DNA of 64,000 nucleotides from Brevibacillus porteri (GCF_003013475.1 NZ_PXZO01000002.1:62001-126000); one strand, 5' to 3'; positions 43,673-52,986 are shown, numbered from the stretch's first letter. Numbers and translations are program-made. The notes: a model not told the origin generated them from the sequence alone.

Positions 43673-44872
43673 TTACGAATCTATCATTGTATTTTCGTTG
43701 ATTTTTGACCTGCTTTTGACGAAAAGCAATGTCGCTCCCATCAGCACCACAACTAATGCTACTACGGCAAAAGGCAGGTACTTATTCAGCTGGTACAGGC
43801 TTGTGCTGAGAATCGGTGCGATGACAGCGGAAATTCCTTGGACCGATGCCACAAGTCCTGCTACGCCTCCTTGCTGTTCACGAGCAACGGCAAGGGAAGC
43901 CCCTGCCATAAACCCTGGCATCATAAGCCCAGCTCCAACACCAAACAAGAAAAATGCTACGTAATAGACGATCACATTGATAAAGAAAAGAAAGAGAGCC
44001 AAGCTGATTAGTAAGAGCACTGCCCCAAAAAGAATGAGCGATCTTGGTTGCCATTTTGGATTTTTCATTTGCAGTCCTTGTGTGACAATCATCGCTACAC
44101 CAGAAATCATAAGGCCTACTGATAACATTCTGGCGGTTTCCTTTGTTGTCAAAGACAACTGATCCTGAAAATAAAATCCTCCAACAACTTGTAAGGTGAT
44201 AATGCTGAGCATCGTTGCCAAACCGGCAAACAAATATAAGGGGAGACCTTTCTGAAAAGGTTTCACCTTGGGAGGTTTTTCGTGAATAATGGGTTTTTGA
44301 GCTGGAATCAAGAAGCACACGATGCCTAATGCGACAATCGGCAACACTGCACCAATGTATAACGGCCATATCAGACCGATTAGCGCAAAGGCGGCAGCAA
44401 TCGCTGGACCAAGAACGAGACCCATCCCATTGGCTGCACCGATTAAGGCCATTCCTGCCGCTCGACCATTTTCGCTCGTGACATCCGCTATATACGCCTG
44501 CGCTGCAGATGGAACCGCTGGGATAAACATACCGATCAATCCGCGTGCCACAATGAGCAATACAACGAGTAGCCCGCCACTTATTACCTGCGATAATCCT
44601 GCGTACATGGTCGCTGTGAACAAGACATAACTCACAAACATTCCGAGGAAACCAATGACAATGACCGCTTTCCTTCCTTTGAGATCGCTTAACCGCCCCC
44701 AGACAGGTGCCATCACCGCCATTGCAATAGAACCGAGTGAAATAATGAGGCCAGAGTGAATTTCACTGAGGCCTAATTCACGTATAAGCGGCGGCATTAC
44801 AGGGGCAATAATCATCAACCCCACCATCGCCACAAATACACTCAAAAATATACTAATACGGATTCGAAACAT
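43673..44872 (-). CDS. MFS multidrug transporter, DHA1 (12-helix) type
   Basis: A 399-residue proton-driven exporter. Helix 1 has APVMPPLI, loop 2-3 carries the MFS motif A as GRLSDLKGRK, and helix 5 carries the antiporter motif C-like ANGMGLVLGPAIAA. The ATG at 44872 follows GGAAGGAG; a TTG start seven codons upstream overlaps the site. Together with the MerR gene it forms a transporter-regulator pair like Bmr/BmrR or MdtG-type units. Substrate unknown. Confidence 0.9.
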   Translation of the reverse strand: MFRIRISIFLSVFVAMVGLMIIAPVMPPLIRELGLSEIHSGLIISLGSIAMAVMAPVWGRLSDLKGRKAVIVIGFLGMFVSYVLFTATMYAGLSQVISGGLLVVLLIVARGLIGMFIPAVPSAAQAYIADVTSENGRAAGMALIGAANGMGLVLGPAIAAAFALIGLIWPLYIGAVLPIVALGIVCFLIPAQKPIIHEKPPKVKPFQKGLPLYLFAGLATMLSIITLQVVGGFYFQDQLSLTTKETARMLSVGLMISGVAMIVTQGLQMKNPKWQPRSLILFGAVLLLISLALFLFFINVIVYYVAFFLFGVGAGLMMPGFMAGASLAVAREQQGGVAGLVASVQGISAVIAPILSTSLYQLNKYLPFAVVALVVVLMGATLLFVKSRSKINENTMIDS

Positions 44873-45125
44873 CGCACATCCTGCTCCTTCCAAAGCGCAC
44901 GCTTTTTAATAAAAATGGTAAAAGAAATGAGTGACCGCTACTACCTAAGAACGGAGAGTTTATGCCCCGAAACGGATTTTGTTTGTGGCTAGTCTTGGGA
45001 AATAATAAAAATCCATCACGAAGTTCTGAAAAAAAAGATGCCTTCACCTAACTTGCTTTTGCAAGGTGTAGGACTATCTTATAAATGGTGCTCTTCTCCA
45101 GAAAACATAAGCTAGAAGAAAAAGT

Positions 45126-45941
45126 TTATATATGAACTCCAGAATTTTTTACATGATAAATAATATTTGATCGTTCTATAGAGTCAATATCAATAGGCGG
45201 GAGTAAAATACTATCACCTAGAAGGGGTAACGAAGGAGTTTTTGCGTTAGCTGAATTGGTAGCATTTATATGAAGTGCACTTACCCCGACATAAGTTCCA
45301 TCAACTATTTCATCCATTAATTCACCATCTGTTATGAGAACCTCGCTTAGTTGAGACCCCGTTTTGTCGAAATTTCCTGTATCATTTATAGAAACATTAA
45401 CGCTACTTCGTATACCATTAGTTGCATCTACTATCTCATCAACTAATTCACCACCAATAATTTCAAGTTTATTTCCAGAAACTTTAGCCGATGAGGTCAT
45501 GGTAAGATCTATAACAGTATTGGTAAAATCATCCTCAACATCCACAGTTTCATCAATAAGTTCACCTTCGATAATTTTTACTTCTTCACAATCTATGTTA
45601 CTAGTATTGTTCAGATTTATTTTTATGCTAGACGCATTAGAAATTTCACTATCGATTACCTCGTCAACTAATTCACCTTCTTCAATAAACAACTGTTTTC
45701 CATAAAAATTTGAAGAATCATTAAAATTCATTTGAATATTCGAAGTATAATACCCCTCACCTTCTAAGGTTTCATCAATTAACTCACCTTCATAAACAGA
45801 TAATATGGGACTAGTAACATTTGCTGAATTATTGATAATTACGTTTACACTACTTTTAGATGCAATCGTCCCAATTATTAAATCTTTAATGAATGCTGGC
45901 TCTATAGAAAAGGGGTATAAAATTGTTAATTTTAAGAATAG
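45126..45941 (-). pseudogene. GELxDE-repeat protein gene, 5' end lost
   Basis: From the ATG at 45731 it encodes 201 residues with four units of about 38-41 residues, each opening with GELVDEVID-, GELIDETVD-, GELVDEIVD- or GELMDEIVD-like motifs and then an Asn/Ser-rich beta strand. The same frame is open upstream to 45941 and encodes at least one more clear unit (EGELIDETLEGEG) and a decayed one. No ATG, GTG or TTG occurs there, so the original start is missing. Family unknown; the repeats suggest a beta-solenoid or surface protein. The DNA is much more AT-rich than its neighbours. Confidence 0.6.
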
Positions 45942-46300
45942 TCACTCTTTAAACAAAGAAACTTCCCTGCTGAGACGGCAAACTTCAACCCATGCTGCGT
46001 GCTGGACAGACTTGACACCAACTGCACCAACTATAATCAGGTAGCCTACTTCAGTCTGTGATTGTGATGCCGCTAATGAGGCTACCCATGCCCCGTTTCG
46101 GCTTCTTGGCGATACTTTTCCCGTTCAGTTTACCTGAAGCATTCGGAATCAGAAGCGTACCTTCCAATACCATTGTTCCGCTAGCATTCTGACGTACTGA
46201 AGTGCTTTGTTCATTGGGTCGCCCTTCCTTTCCATAAAAAAGAGACTGCCCAGTGCCATTATCGCTTCTGGATAGTCTCATAAGTTCTATGTTGTTTGTA
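45942..46300. other. Scar region with no intact gene
   Basis: This stretch holds only short frames. One - strand frame of 76 codons (46051-46281) has no ribosome binding site. A 21-codon frame beginning at 46221 follows AAGGAAGGGCG but is too short to call. A mismatched hairpin (GAGACT...AGTCTC, 46242-46279) may be a terminator for the SPOCS gene. GC content jumps at about 45960, which fits a recombination joint. Confidence 0.45.
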
Positions 46301-47062
46301 CTACCATTTTTTCTTAGGAGGACAAGGTGGCGGAAATGTCGGTTTTGGTGGTGGTGTTGTTGGAATAGGAACTTGTTGATCTTGCAAAACCTTCAGACCA
46401 ATACGCAGGACGATTTTTTCACGAACGGTCGAGAATGTTCTGGTTGTGTCTTTGCAACGCTTACTTTCCAAACCGATGTCTAATTCGGTGAATTCCGTGA
46501 ATAACAGCTCACAAAACGGTCTCTCGTTGTAAACTTTTCGATTGCCGAACAAACCTACGTTTATCTTTGCCGCATGACCCGATTTATTCAAATATTCGCC
46601 GTGTGACTCGAAATCTGGTGCCAGTTGCAAAGTCGGTCCTGTAGCCGGAAAGGTCAGATCCGTACAGAAATCGAATGGTATCAGCGCCGTTGTATGCCGT
46701 ACATCACCGCATACAGCAGTTCCCGTTGCTTGATCGACTGTGGTGTACTCGATATGTTTGCGAATAAAACCACTGACAAACAACTTTGCAGACAACGGGC
46801 TGAATGTGGGAACTAGCTCACATTGCTCTAGAATGACACTCTTTAATACCCGAACGATCTCCAGTGCAGGCTTCTCCAAATGGACATTAGCCTCCACACA
46901 TACGACAGCAGCCGTTTCTGCCAACGTTACAGGTACTTTAATCGTTTTAGGAAAAGTGGTTTCGGTTGAAGCCATTCCAAACATACGGGCGTTTTCCACC
47001 CTACAGCTATTTTGCGTAACTTCAGTTTGGCCACATTTGCAGCCATCACCATGTATACCCAT
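46301..47062 (-). CDS. SPOCS (DUF3794)-type spore-surface protein
   Basis: The 253-residue protein has one SPOCS domain. The signature is FPKTIKVPVTLAETAAVVCVEANVHLEKPALEIVRVLKSVILEQCELVP followed by KLFVSGFIRKHIEYTTV. Such domains occur in spore-coat and exosporium morphogenesis proteins (SipL, SpoVID, CotX-like neighbours). The N-terminus has Cys residues (CKCGQTEVTQNSC), and the C-terminus is a proline-rich tail (PTTPPPKPTFPPPCPPKKKW). AAGGAGTGAG precedes the ATG. Expressed in the mother cell, by inference. Confidence 0.82.
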   Translation of the reverse strand: MGIHGDGCKCGQTEVTQNSCRVENARMFGMASTETTFPKTIKVPVTLAETAAVVCVEANVHLEKPALEIVRVLKSVILEQCELVPTFSPLSAKLFVSGFIRKHIEYTTVDQATGTAVCGDVRHTTALIPFDFCTDLTFPATGPTLQLAPDFESHGEYLNKSGHAAKINVGLFGNRKVYNERPFCELLFTEFTELDIGLESKRCKDTTRTFSTVREKIVLRIGLKVLQDQQVPIPTTPPPKPTFPPPCPPKKKW

Positions 47063-47160
47063 TTATACTCACTCCTTTATCAGCCACCTACTCTCTTTAT
47101 ATTATATGGACTAGATTCAACATGGATTTGGCTAATGCCAAGCGTTATCTGCCCTTTTTT

Positions 47161-48018
47161 CTAGAACAGACTGTTTACCTTCTTCGTTATGTATGGGGGC
47201 GGAACGGGAACCAGCTGCTTCCGATACCACCATACACGACCGCTAATGGTTGCCAAGCCGCTGAACCCCTTCCATCCTGATTGCGAATGGGTGAGCGGAT
47301 CTGCCGTGATGTTGATTTGCCAGTCCCCCGTTTCTACCCATCTATTGGTCGGACAAGCTGGTGCTGTGAGGAGAATGGCACTTGTTCCTACATTTGCTTT
47401 GGGCAAGGAAGGTCGTAATACTGTGGAGGTAAAGGGAATGCGAATCGTTTCATGCTCTACTTTTTGCGAATGGACAGTGAACCCCAAACCCTTGATTTCC
47501 ACCTCACCTGACAGCCAGACAATCTTTTTGCTATCATCGTGGCGAACGTGTTGGACATCGATCTTACTTTGACATTCCATCTCTTTCCAATCAAGCTTCC
47601 AGGGCACGCGTAAGGAATGGACCCATTCTACGTCCCAAATTTCTTCTAGGAAAGCAACCTGCATGAACGATTGACCCGCCTTTTCCACGTAGACTACCTT
47701 TGCTTGAATCAGTTCTTGCTGAGGTCTGTTGTTTTCTTGCGTAAGATCCTTGGCATCCATGGAGGTGGGAGAAGTGGACTGTGGTGTGACTTGTTCAGTA
47801 GCTGTCTGATTGACCGGAGTCCGAGGCGCGTGGTTTCGTTTTCCCTTAGGTTTCTTGGAGCGATACAATTTCTGCTTATCCATGGCACCTACCTGACGCT
47901 GCATCTGTTCCTTCGGTGCGACAAAGAGGAGCGGGAGTGATGCACTCGACTTTTTCAAGGTGCCTCGATGGTTAAGAATCGGCTTTCTATTCTTAGAATT
48001 TTTCTTGTCAATCGACAT
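47161..48018 (-). CDS. Probable spore-coat protein, 285 residues
   Basis: Not firmly recognised. The N-terminal third is basic and low-complexity (KKNSKNRKP, RSKKPKGKRNHAPR, then a Gln/Thr/Ser-rich stretch). The C-terminal two thirds form a beta-rich domain with VEWVHSLRVPWKLDWKEMECQSKIDVQHVRHD and WLSGEVEIKGLGF, which recalls SPOCS-type strands. It lies 98 bases upstream of the SPOCS gene on the same strand. The ATG follows AAAGGAGTGAGG; a frame 24 codons longer is rejected. Confidence 0.65.
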   Translation of the reverse strand: MSIDKKNSKNRKPILNHRGTLKKSSASLPLLFVAPKEQMQRQVGAMDKQKLYRSKKPKGKRNHAPRTPVNQTATEQVTPQSTSPTSMDAKDLTQENNRPQQELIQAKVVYVEKAGQSFMQVAFLEEIWDVEWVHSLRVPWKLDWKEMECQSKIDVQHVRHDDSKKIVWLSGEVEIKGLGFTVHSQKVEHETIRIPFTSTVLRPSLPKANVGTSAILLTAPACPTNRWVETGDWQINITADPLTHSQSGWKGFSGLATISGRVWWYRKQLVPVPPPYITKKVNSLF

Positions 48019-48254
48019 GTCCTCACTCCTTTCCATCCAAATACTCCTCCCTTTATCCATACGTGATCGCCCGTCAGATTGTATAGACACTTGCCCTTTC
48101 GGTAAACAATTCGTCTTCCCATGACAAAAAAGAACAACCCTCTCCCCAAAACCCGAGAAAGACGTTGCCCCGCCTTGCCAAAATTATGAATTACCGACCG
48201 CCCCCCTTGCTTACAACAAAAAGACATCCGCCCTTGTAACGGATGTCTTGCTCA

Positions 48255-48914
48255 CTACGATTCTTCATGGCTGAGCTTATCTTTTATCAGGTAACGGCAT
48301 TTCACTTGTCCTTCCGCCATACACGAAGTGCGTTCTACATGCGCGTCTACTAGCGACTCAAACAAGGAGAGCTCGCATTGACATGCTTGGCGATAGCCAA
48401 TGGCTACTTGTAGGAGAGGACAATTTGCTTCTTCGAGCGTATACAAACCATCTCTGATTTTTTCCAAGTGAGGCATGTATCCTTCTTCCTTTTGTATGCT
48501 CGCCAACGTTTTCACTCGCTGGTCAAACCCTTGACCTCTCATTATCTCTCGATAGGTTTGCAGCATCCGCCCCTTTCGCTTCTCAAATAATTGATCGACG
48601 AAAGTTTCCCCATACAAATCCTGAATACCCGCCACCATCTCTGTAGCTAAATCGCTGTAGTGACGCGGAAATAATTGTTCAGCAGTATTCGTTAGATGAT
48701 ACACATAGGCTGGTCTGCCTGTTCGTTGGCGAACGATTCGAGATTCGATATACCGTTCCCTATGCAAAACATCTAAATGCTTACGCACCGCGACTTTAGT
48801 TATGCCGAGATGCTTTGACAGTTCCTGTACACTAACCGAACGGCGCTTCTTAAGCAACACCAAAATTTCTCGACGTTTTTCCTGTTCTTGAAAATAGACC
48901 GCGTGTCTGTTCAT
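48255..48914 (-). CDS. SufR-like winged-helix regulator with Fe-S-type cysteines
   Basis: A 219-residue DeoR/ArsR-type regulator. The HTH is REILVLLKKRRSVSVQELSKHLGITKVAVRKHLDVL, with a wing at RQRTGRPAYVY. The C-terminal half has cysteines in CPLL, ACQCELS, TSCMAEG and VKCRY, a spacing like that of SufR-type repressors that hold a 4Fe-4S cluster. The gene starts 13 bases after the sodA stop and so is co-transcribed with superoxide dismutase. A redox- or iron-sensing role is likely. Confidence 0.82.
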   Translation of the reverse strand: MNRHAVYFQEQEKRREILVLLKKRRSVSVQELSKHLGITKVAVRKHLDVLHRERYIESRIVRQRTGRPAYVYHLTNTAEQLFPRHYSDLATEMVAGIQDLYGETFVDQLFEKRKGRMLQTYREIMRGQGFDQRVKTLASIQKEEGYMPHLEKIRDGLYTLEEANCPLLQVAIGYRQACQCELSLFESLVDAHVERTSCMAEGQVKCRYLIKDKLSHEES

Positions 48915-48927
48915 GGCTGGACCTGCC

Positions 48928-49542
48928 TTAGCGGATTGCTTCGTTATACAAACGATTGACTTCCTCCCAGTTGACCACATTCCACCACGACGAGACAAAA
49001 TCAGGGCGTTTATTTTGATACTGCAAGTAATAAGCATGCTCCCACACATCTACGACCAATATCGGCGTTTTCTTCTCCATAAAAGGAGTATCCTGATTGG
49101 GCGTGCTCGTCACTTCCAACTTGTCTCCGTTGACAACGAGCCATCCCCATCCTGAACCGAAACGACTGACAGCTGCTTTTGTCAATTCATCCTTCATTTC
49201 CTCAAAACTTCCGAAATACTTGTCGATTCCTTTCGCAATATCCCCTGTTGGTTTCCCTCCGCCAGTCGGACTCATGATCGACCAATACAAGCTGTGTCCA
49301 TAATGCCCGCCCCCATGATTTCGAACTGCCATGCGAATGTCTTCCGGGATATCCTCCAAGTTACTGATTAGTTCTTCAACCGAAGCATTCCTGAACTGCG
49401 AGTAGTTTTCTAGCGCCTTGTTTAAGTTGGCCACATACGTTGCATGATGCTTTCCGTGATGAATTTCCATCGTTCTCGCATCGAGGTAAGGTTCCAGCTC
49501 ATCATAGCGATATGGCAGTTCCGGTAACATAAAGGCTTCCAT
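48928..49542 (-). CDS. sodA: Superoxide dismutase, Mn/Fe type
   Basis: Converts superoxide into peroxide and oxygen in the cytosol. The 204-residue protein has the four metal ligands in the usual context: His in [12 protein letters not shown], His in [13 protein letters not shown], then Asp and His in [19 protein letters not shown]. The start [21 protein letters not shown] is typical. AGGAAATAGGAA precedes the ATG. It heads an operon with a SufR-like regulator and diverges from an EAL-domain gene. Confidence 0.95.
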   Translation of the reverse strand: MEAFMLPELPYRYDELEPYLDARTMEIHHGKHHATYVANLNKALENYSQFRNASVEELISNLEDIPEDIRMAVRNHGGGHYGHSLYWSIMSPTGGGKPTGDIAKGIDKYFGSFEEMKDELTKAAVSRFGSGWGWLVVNGDKLEVTSTPNQDTPFMEKKTPILVVDVWEHAYYLQYQNKRPDFVSSWWNVVNWEEVNRLYNEAIR

Positions 49543-49680
49543 TTCCTATTTCCTCCAATCTTGATTGTCGGTTACAAGCCTAGTTTACAAGATGAAAAAT
49601 ATTTTGTACATATGCAATTTTGTTTCCTTGATGCAAAACTTAATTGCGCATGAAGCTTTCATTGCAAACAACACCGCTAT

Positions 49681-49716
49681 GTTGTAAAATATCGACAACT
49701 TATCTTTCCTTAAGGA
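49681..49716. promoter_or_regulatory. Operator-like palindromes between sodA and the EAL gene
   Basis: GTTGT/ACAAC arms (49681-49699) and a perfect 14-base palindrome, TTTCCTTAAGGAAA (49703-49716), lie in the divergent intergenic region. They could bind the SufR-like product. Confidence 0.45.
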
Positions 49717-49766
49717 AACAATTTTTCCTAAAGTCAAATATTTGGTGCAGGAAGGAATATGATTCC

Positions 49767-50489
49767 ATGAACGTTGTATTGGCAAAGGAACCGCCATATC
49801 CTGTTTTTCAGCCCCTGGTGCATCTGACGACAGGACAATTTTTCGGGTACGAAGCACTTCTTCGATCCTCTACACGCCACTCACCAGCATTCCTTTTTCG
49901 AAAGGCTCGTGCAGAAGGACACTTGTATGAATTGGATACGTTGTCGATGAAAACAGCAATTGAATCCTACTTTACGAGTGTGACTATTCACGATCATGTC
50001 CCGCTCTTGTTCATCAATGTGTTTCCTTCTACGTTGTTGAATCCTGCTTTCCTATCGTTTATTACCGAGGGCTTGTTTGGGTCCTGGAACAATCGAATTG
50101 TCTTGGAGATTAACGAGGCCAATGAAGAAGACAAGATGTGGGAGATAAGATTGTTGGGACAAAAAATACGTGAGCTGCGTCAGCATGGATTCCTGATCGC
50201 ATTAGATGATATCGGCTCGGGTGCCGCGTCATTAAAAAAGATTGTGGAGTATGAACCAGATATCGTTAAGCTCGACAGGTACTTCGGCAAGCAATTGTCC
50301 TCCATGCCGAATAAGCAAAAGCTCGTCTCACTTTTCCTCCATTACTGCCAAGATCAAATACAGCTGGTACTGGAAGGAATCGAGGAGCCGGAAGACTTAT
50401 CTGTCGCTTTGGCACTTGGCGTACCTGTTGGTCAAGGGTTTTTGCTGGGGCACCCAGAACCTCTTCAAGCCATACAAAAAAGACGATGA
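49767..50489 (+). CDS. EAL-domain protein (c-di-GMP phosphodiesterase)
   Basis: A stand-alone EAL domain of 240 residues that should hydrolyse cyclic di-GMP to pGpG. Active-site motifs are present: EAL (29-31), N in LFINVFP, LEINE, LDDIGSG, VKLD, LEGIE and QGFLLGHP, so all the expected metal and base residues appear kept. The ATG follows AGGAAGGA by ten bases; a frame 41 codons longer is rejected. It may act with the globin-coupled cyclase at 54-55 kb. Confidence 0.9.
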   Translation: MNVVLAKEPPYPVFQPLVHLTTGQFFGYEALLRSSTRHSPAFLFRKARAEGHLYELDTLSMKTAIESYFTSVTIHDHVPLLFINVFPSTLLNPAFLSFITEGLFGSWNNRIVLEINEANEEDKMWEIRLLGQKIRELRQHGFLIALDDIGSGAASLKKIVEYEPDIVKLDRYFGKQLSSMPNKQKLVSLFLHYCQDQIQLVLEGIEEPEDLSVALALGVPVGQGFLLGHPEPLQAIQKRR

Positions 50490-50517
50490 AAACTTTCTCA
50501 TCGTCTCTCGTGTCTGA

Positions 50518-50706
50518 TTATTTTCCTATCGGCTCCATGGTAGCGTTTAGTGCATGAGCCACATATTCTTCTGCACTGTGCTGAATTTGTTCATCCGAAG
50601 CCCCCAATACCCCTTGGAACAAGAATGGTTTCAAGTATTTCATTCCCGTTATATTCGCCACCGCTTGCAGAGGTTTGATCAGCTCGCTGATGGAATAGTA
50701 GTGGGA
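50518..50706 (-). pseudogene. 3' remnant of a KefF/YwrO-type NAD(P)H oxidoreductase
   Basis: Reading on in frame after the SASP stop gives SHYYSISELIKPLQAVANITGMKYLKPF and ends LNATMEPIGK. This matches the C-terminal 60 residues of flavodoxin-fold quinone reductases (TLDELLRPLQ...GMKYLPPF pattern). No start or N-terminal flavodoxin domain exists. A deletion appears to have joined it to the SASP gene. Confidence 0.65.
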
Positions 50707-50895
50707 TTACAGACGAAACATTTGTTGTTCCGCGTATTGTACTAAACGCTTTGTCATCTCTCCGCCGACAGAGCCATTTTGGCGTGCCGACGTATCTGCG
50801 CCCAACTCGACTCCAAATTCAGCAGCGATCTCGTACTTTAATTGATCAAGTGCTGCGCGAGCTTGTCCAGAAACCAAGGAATTCGAACGTGCCAT
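50707..50895 (-). CDS. Alpha/beta-type small acid-soluble spore protein
   Basis: The 62-residue protein has the two family blocks [17 protein letters not shown] and [21 protein letters not shown]. It binds and protects spore DNA. Its C-terminal residues (MFRL) differ from the other copy, and its stop is shared with the frame of an oxidoreductase remnant. AGAGGTG precedes the ATG, and a sigma-G promoter lies 38 bases upstream. Confidence 0.94.
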   Translation of the reverse strand: MARSNSLVSGQARAALDQLKYEIAAEFGVELGADTSARQNGSVGGEMTKRLVQYAEQQMFRL

Positions 50896-50932
50896 TGCTG
50901 TTCACCTCTGGTTGTGATTGATAGAGTGATGG

Positions 50933-50962
50933 TAGTATGTGCAGATTATGGGAGTGTATTCA
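50933..50962 (-). promoter_or_regulatory. Sigma-G promoter of the SASP gene
   Basis: On the - strand TGAATA (50957-50962), a 17-base spacer and CATACTA (50933-50939) match the sigma-G consensus fully. This fits forespore expression of the SASP gene. Confidence 0.8.
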
Positions 50963-52354
50963 AACATGCTCCGAGCTTAGTCTTTGTTCTTTAGAAACCA
51001 CGCCACTCACCATGTAAACTGGCACGCCTTCCTCCGGATACACTTTTCTCGCAATGTTCGTTTGCTCCCATTTTTCTAATACCTTCGCCGCTTCATCCAT
51101 TGTGATTCTGGCATTGTAAGCCAACTCGTAAACAGCTAAAGCACCGCCCTTCTTCGTAGCTACTTGCAGTGCGATTCGCTCCATTCTCTCTAGCTCCGGT
51201 TTTTGTGTGAAGGCAAAATGACCGTAGATCCCTCCTATGATGGTACAAGCGAGAATGAAGATAAGGCTGTTCCAATGTACAAGGGCATAGCCGCCTACAT
51301 AGCTGAAGACAAATGCTAAACAGCAAAATAGTAGAAATCTCGACCTTTTATCGATCCATTCAGGGATCGGATCATACTCTTCGTCATATTCGCACACTTC
51401 CGACTCATCCGTATAATTCGGAAAGAGATAAATGATTCCCCCGTCTTCTTGATGCGTAATCGAGCAGTAGTTTCTTTTGTGCCATTTATCGATCATGGGC
51501 TCCATCGATTGATAGCTTTCATGCGTATAATAAGGAATCTCTTTCGGATTGAGTTCCCCTTCCTTATCCATGACATACCTCAAAACATCGTGTTCCGAAT
51601 GGCGTTGATCCGCTTTTCGATGGGAGGACAATAGGTAACGTCCGATAAAAACGAGAAAGATAAGTGCAGTAATTGCAGCATAGAGATACTCGCTCACATT
51701 TAGTAAGATCTGTTCTTCGGAGATCACAATCAATGTGCCGATAACTGTAATGAATACAGCACGAACGATTCTTTTTTTGCGTATGCGCTGCGATTGTTCC
51801 AGCTCTTGTGTTTCCTCATCATCATATTCTGTGTCCTCATCATCATATTCTGAGTCCTCATCATCATACTCTGAGTCCTCATCATCATACTCTGAGTCCT
51901 CATCATCAGCCTCCTCGTTGTCGTCACTTTCATAAGGCATTTGTCCGTATACGTGATCATCCAACTGATAGACGGCCATCTTGCCAAGTAAGGAGGAAGT
52001 CCTCAGAACCTTTCGGTGTTCCATCTCTTTTAGAATTTCCTCACACTGCGATAGCGGCAACTCCGATTCCAGCGCAAACGATGCAACAGAGACGACTCCA
52101 TGATTACGATTGGCGACCGTCATTGCAACGGCTTGCTGTGTTCGTTGCATTTGCTTTTTTTCCAGCCTTTTTCCTTCCATGCAAAACAACGCGTAACCAA
52201 TGGAAATGAGACTCATAAAGATTGCTAAGAAGATTGTGTTGTCTAAGACTCGGTAGATTCCATCAATGACAAAAATACCAGGAAGCAAAGCAAGGATGAG
52301 AAAAAAGCCAACAACATAAAAAAGAATCACTAACCTACCAAAAAATTTAATCAT
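50960..52354 (-). CDS. Membrane protein with winged-helix-like modules and an acidic tandem repeat
   Basis: A 464-residue protein with two pairs of hydrophobic helices (about 5-55 and about 205-245) and a third (about 345-390). Between them lie helix-turn-helix-like segments: ALESELPLSQCEEILKEMEHRKVLRTSS near residue 85, VLRYVMDKEGELN near 260, and ELAYNARITMDEAAKVLEKWEQ near 430. A strongly acidic repeat of 7-residue units (EDSEYDD) lies at about 150-185. The ATG overlaps the stop region of the upstream gene. Function unknown; it may sense the membrane through its repeated domains. Confidence 0.65.
   Translation of the reverse strand: MIKFFGRLVILFYVVGFFLILALLPGIFVIDGIYRVLDNTIFLAIFMSLISIGYALFCMEGKRLEKKQMQRTQQAVAMTVANRNHGVVSVASFALESELPLSQCEEILKEMEHRKVLRTSSLLGKMAVYQLDDHVYGQMPYESDDNEEADDEDSEYDDEDSEYDDEDSEYDDEDTEYDDEETQELEQSQRIRKKRIVRAVFITVIGTLIVISEEQILLNVSEYLYAAITALIFLVFIGRYLLSSHRKADQRHSEHDVLRYVMDKEGELNPKEIPYYTHESYQSMEPMIDKWHKRNYCSITHQEDGGIIYLFPNYTDESEVCEYDEEYDPIPEWIDKRSRFLLFCCLAFVFSYVGGYALVHWNSLIFILACTIIGGIYGHFAFTQKPELERMERIALQVATKKGGALAVYELAYNARITMDEAAKVLEKWEQTNIARKVYPEEGVPVYMVSGVVSKEQRLSSEHV
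51822..51906. repeat. Tandem 21-base repeat inside the membrane-protein gene
   Basis: About four copies of TCATCATCATACTCTGAGTCC (read on +, ending with minor variants) encode EDSEYDD units. Nearly identical copies suggest recent expansion and variable length between strains. Confidence 0.8.
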
Positions 52355-52361
52355 TCGCCGC

Positions 52362-52832
52362 TCATTCCTCACCTTCAGTAAAGCCCGCGAAATAATAGAG
52401 AATGTCACCCTTTTCAGTTACACTTAGCTCAGCGAAACCGTCTTTTTGAAGCTTACTTAAAATATTTTGGGCTTTTTCTATCGTAAGAGTAGATTGGGAC
52501 GCGATATCCATTGGCGTCACATAGCCCTGCTGATCACGCGCAAGAGAAAGAATAAACAGGATATTCTCGGACTCGAGGCTGTCAAAAAACTTGAGCTTCT
52601 TGAGACATTTTGACTTTGCCCTTTTGTATTTAATTTCAAGTGGCAGTCCAAGGATGAAACCAAGTGCCATGGCATATACTACATAATGTAAGGCTGTCAT
52701 TTTATAAGGAATGTACGTTTCATATCTGTCCCCATATAATGAGAGCAGAAAGGCTTCCACATAAGGTTGTAGGATCGGCTGCAGCCAGAGAGATAACAAC
52801 CAAATGAAAATCATCATCCCAAGAACAATCAT
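52362..52832 (-). CDS. Small membrane protein with a C-terminal winged-helix-like domain
   Basis: The 156-residue protein has two hydrophobic helices (2-25 and 47-65). A soluble part follows that resembles a winged helix: LFILSLARDQQGYVTPMDIASQSTLTIEKAQNILSKLQKDGFAELSVTEKGDILYYF. AGAAGGGA precedes the ATG. The downstream gene begins near its stop and has similar modules, so the two proteins may work as a pair at the membrane. Confidence 0.65.
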   Translation of the reverse strand: MIVLGMMIFIWLLSLWLQPILQPYVEAFLLSLYGDRYETYIPYKMTALHYVVYAMALGFILGLPLEIKYKRAKSKCLKKLKFFDSLESENILFILSLARDQQGYVTPMDIASQSTLTIEKAQNILSKLQKDGFAELSVTEKGDILYYFAGFTEGEE

Positions 52833-52986
52833 GAAATCCCTTCTTTTAACTCTATTTTTCCGAAATATCGTTCGACTAAATTTTACCTGAATAAATATAA
52901 AAAGACACTAAGAAATCGCTAGCGTCTAGGGACCCATTTTTCCATGTTTTTCGAAGTATGATGAAAGCTTGCAATCAGTCCTACTC

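Noticed and set aside
46051-46281. 76-codon - strand frame in the scar region
   Set aside because: No ribosome binding site and no recognisable pattern; it ends at a terminator-like hairpin. Kept only as part of the scar description.
51822-51906. Non-coding satellite reading of the 21-base repeat
   Set aside because: The repeat length is a multiple of three and keeps the frame of the membrane-protein gene, so it is coding.
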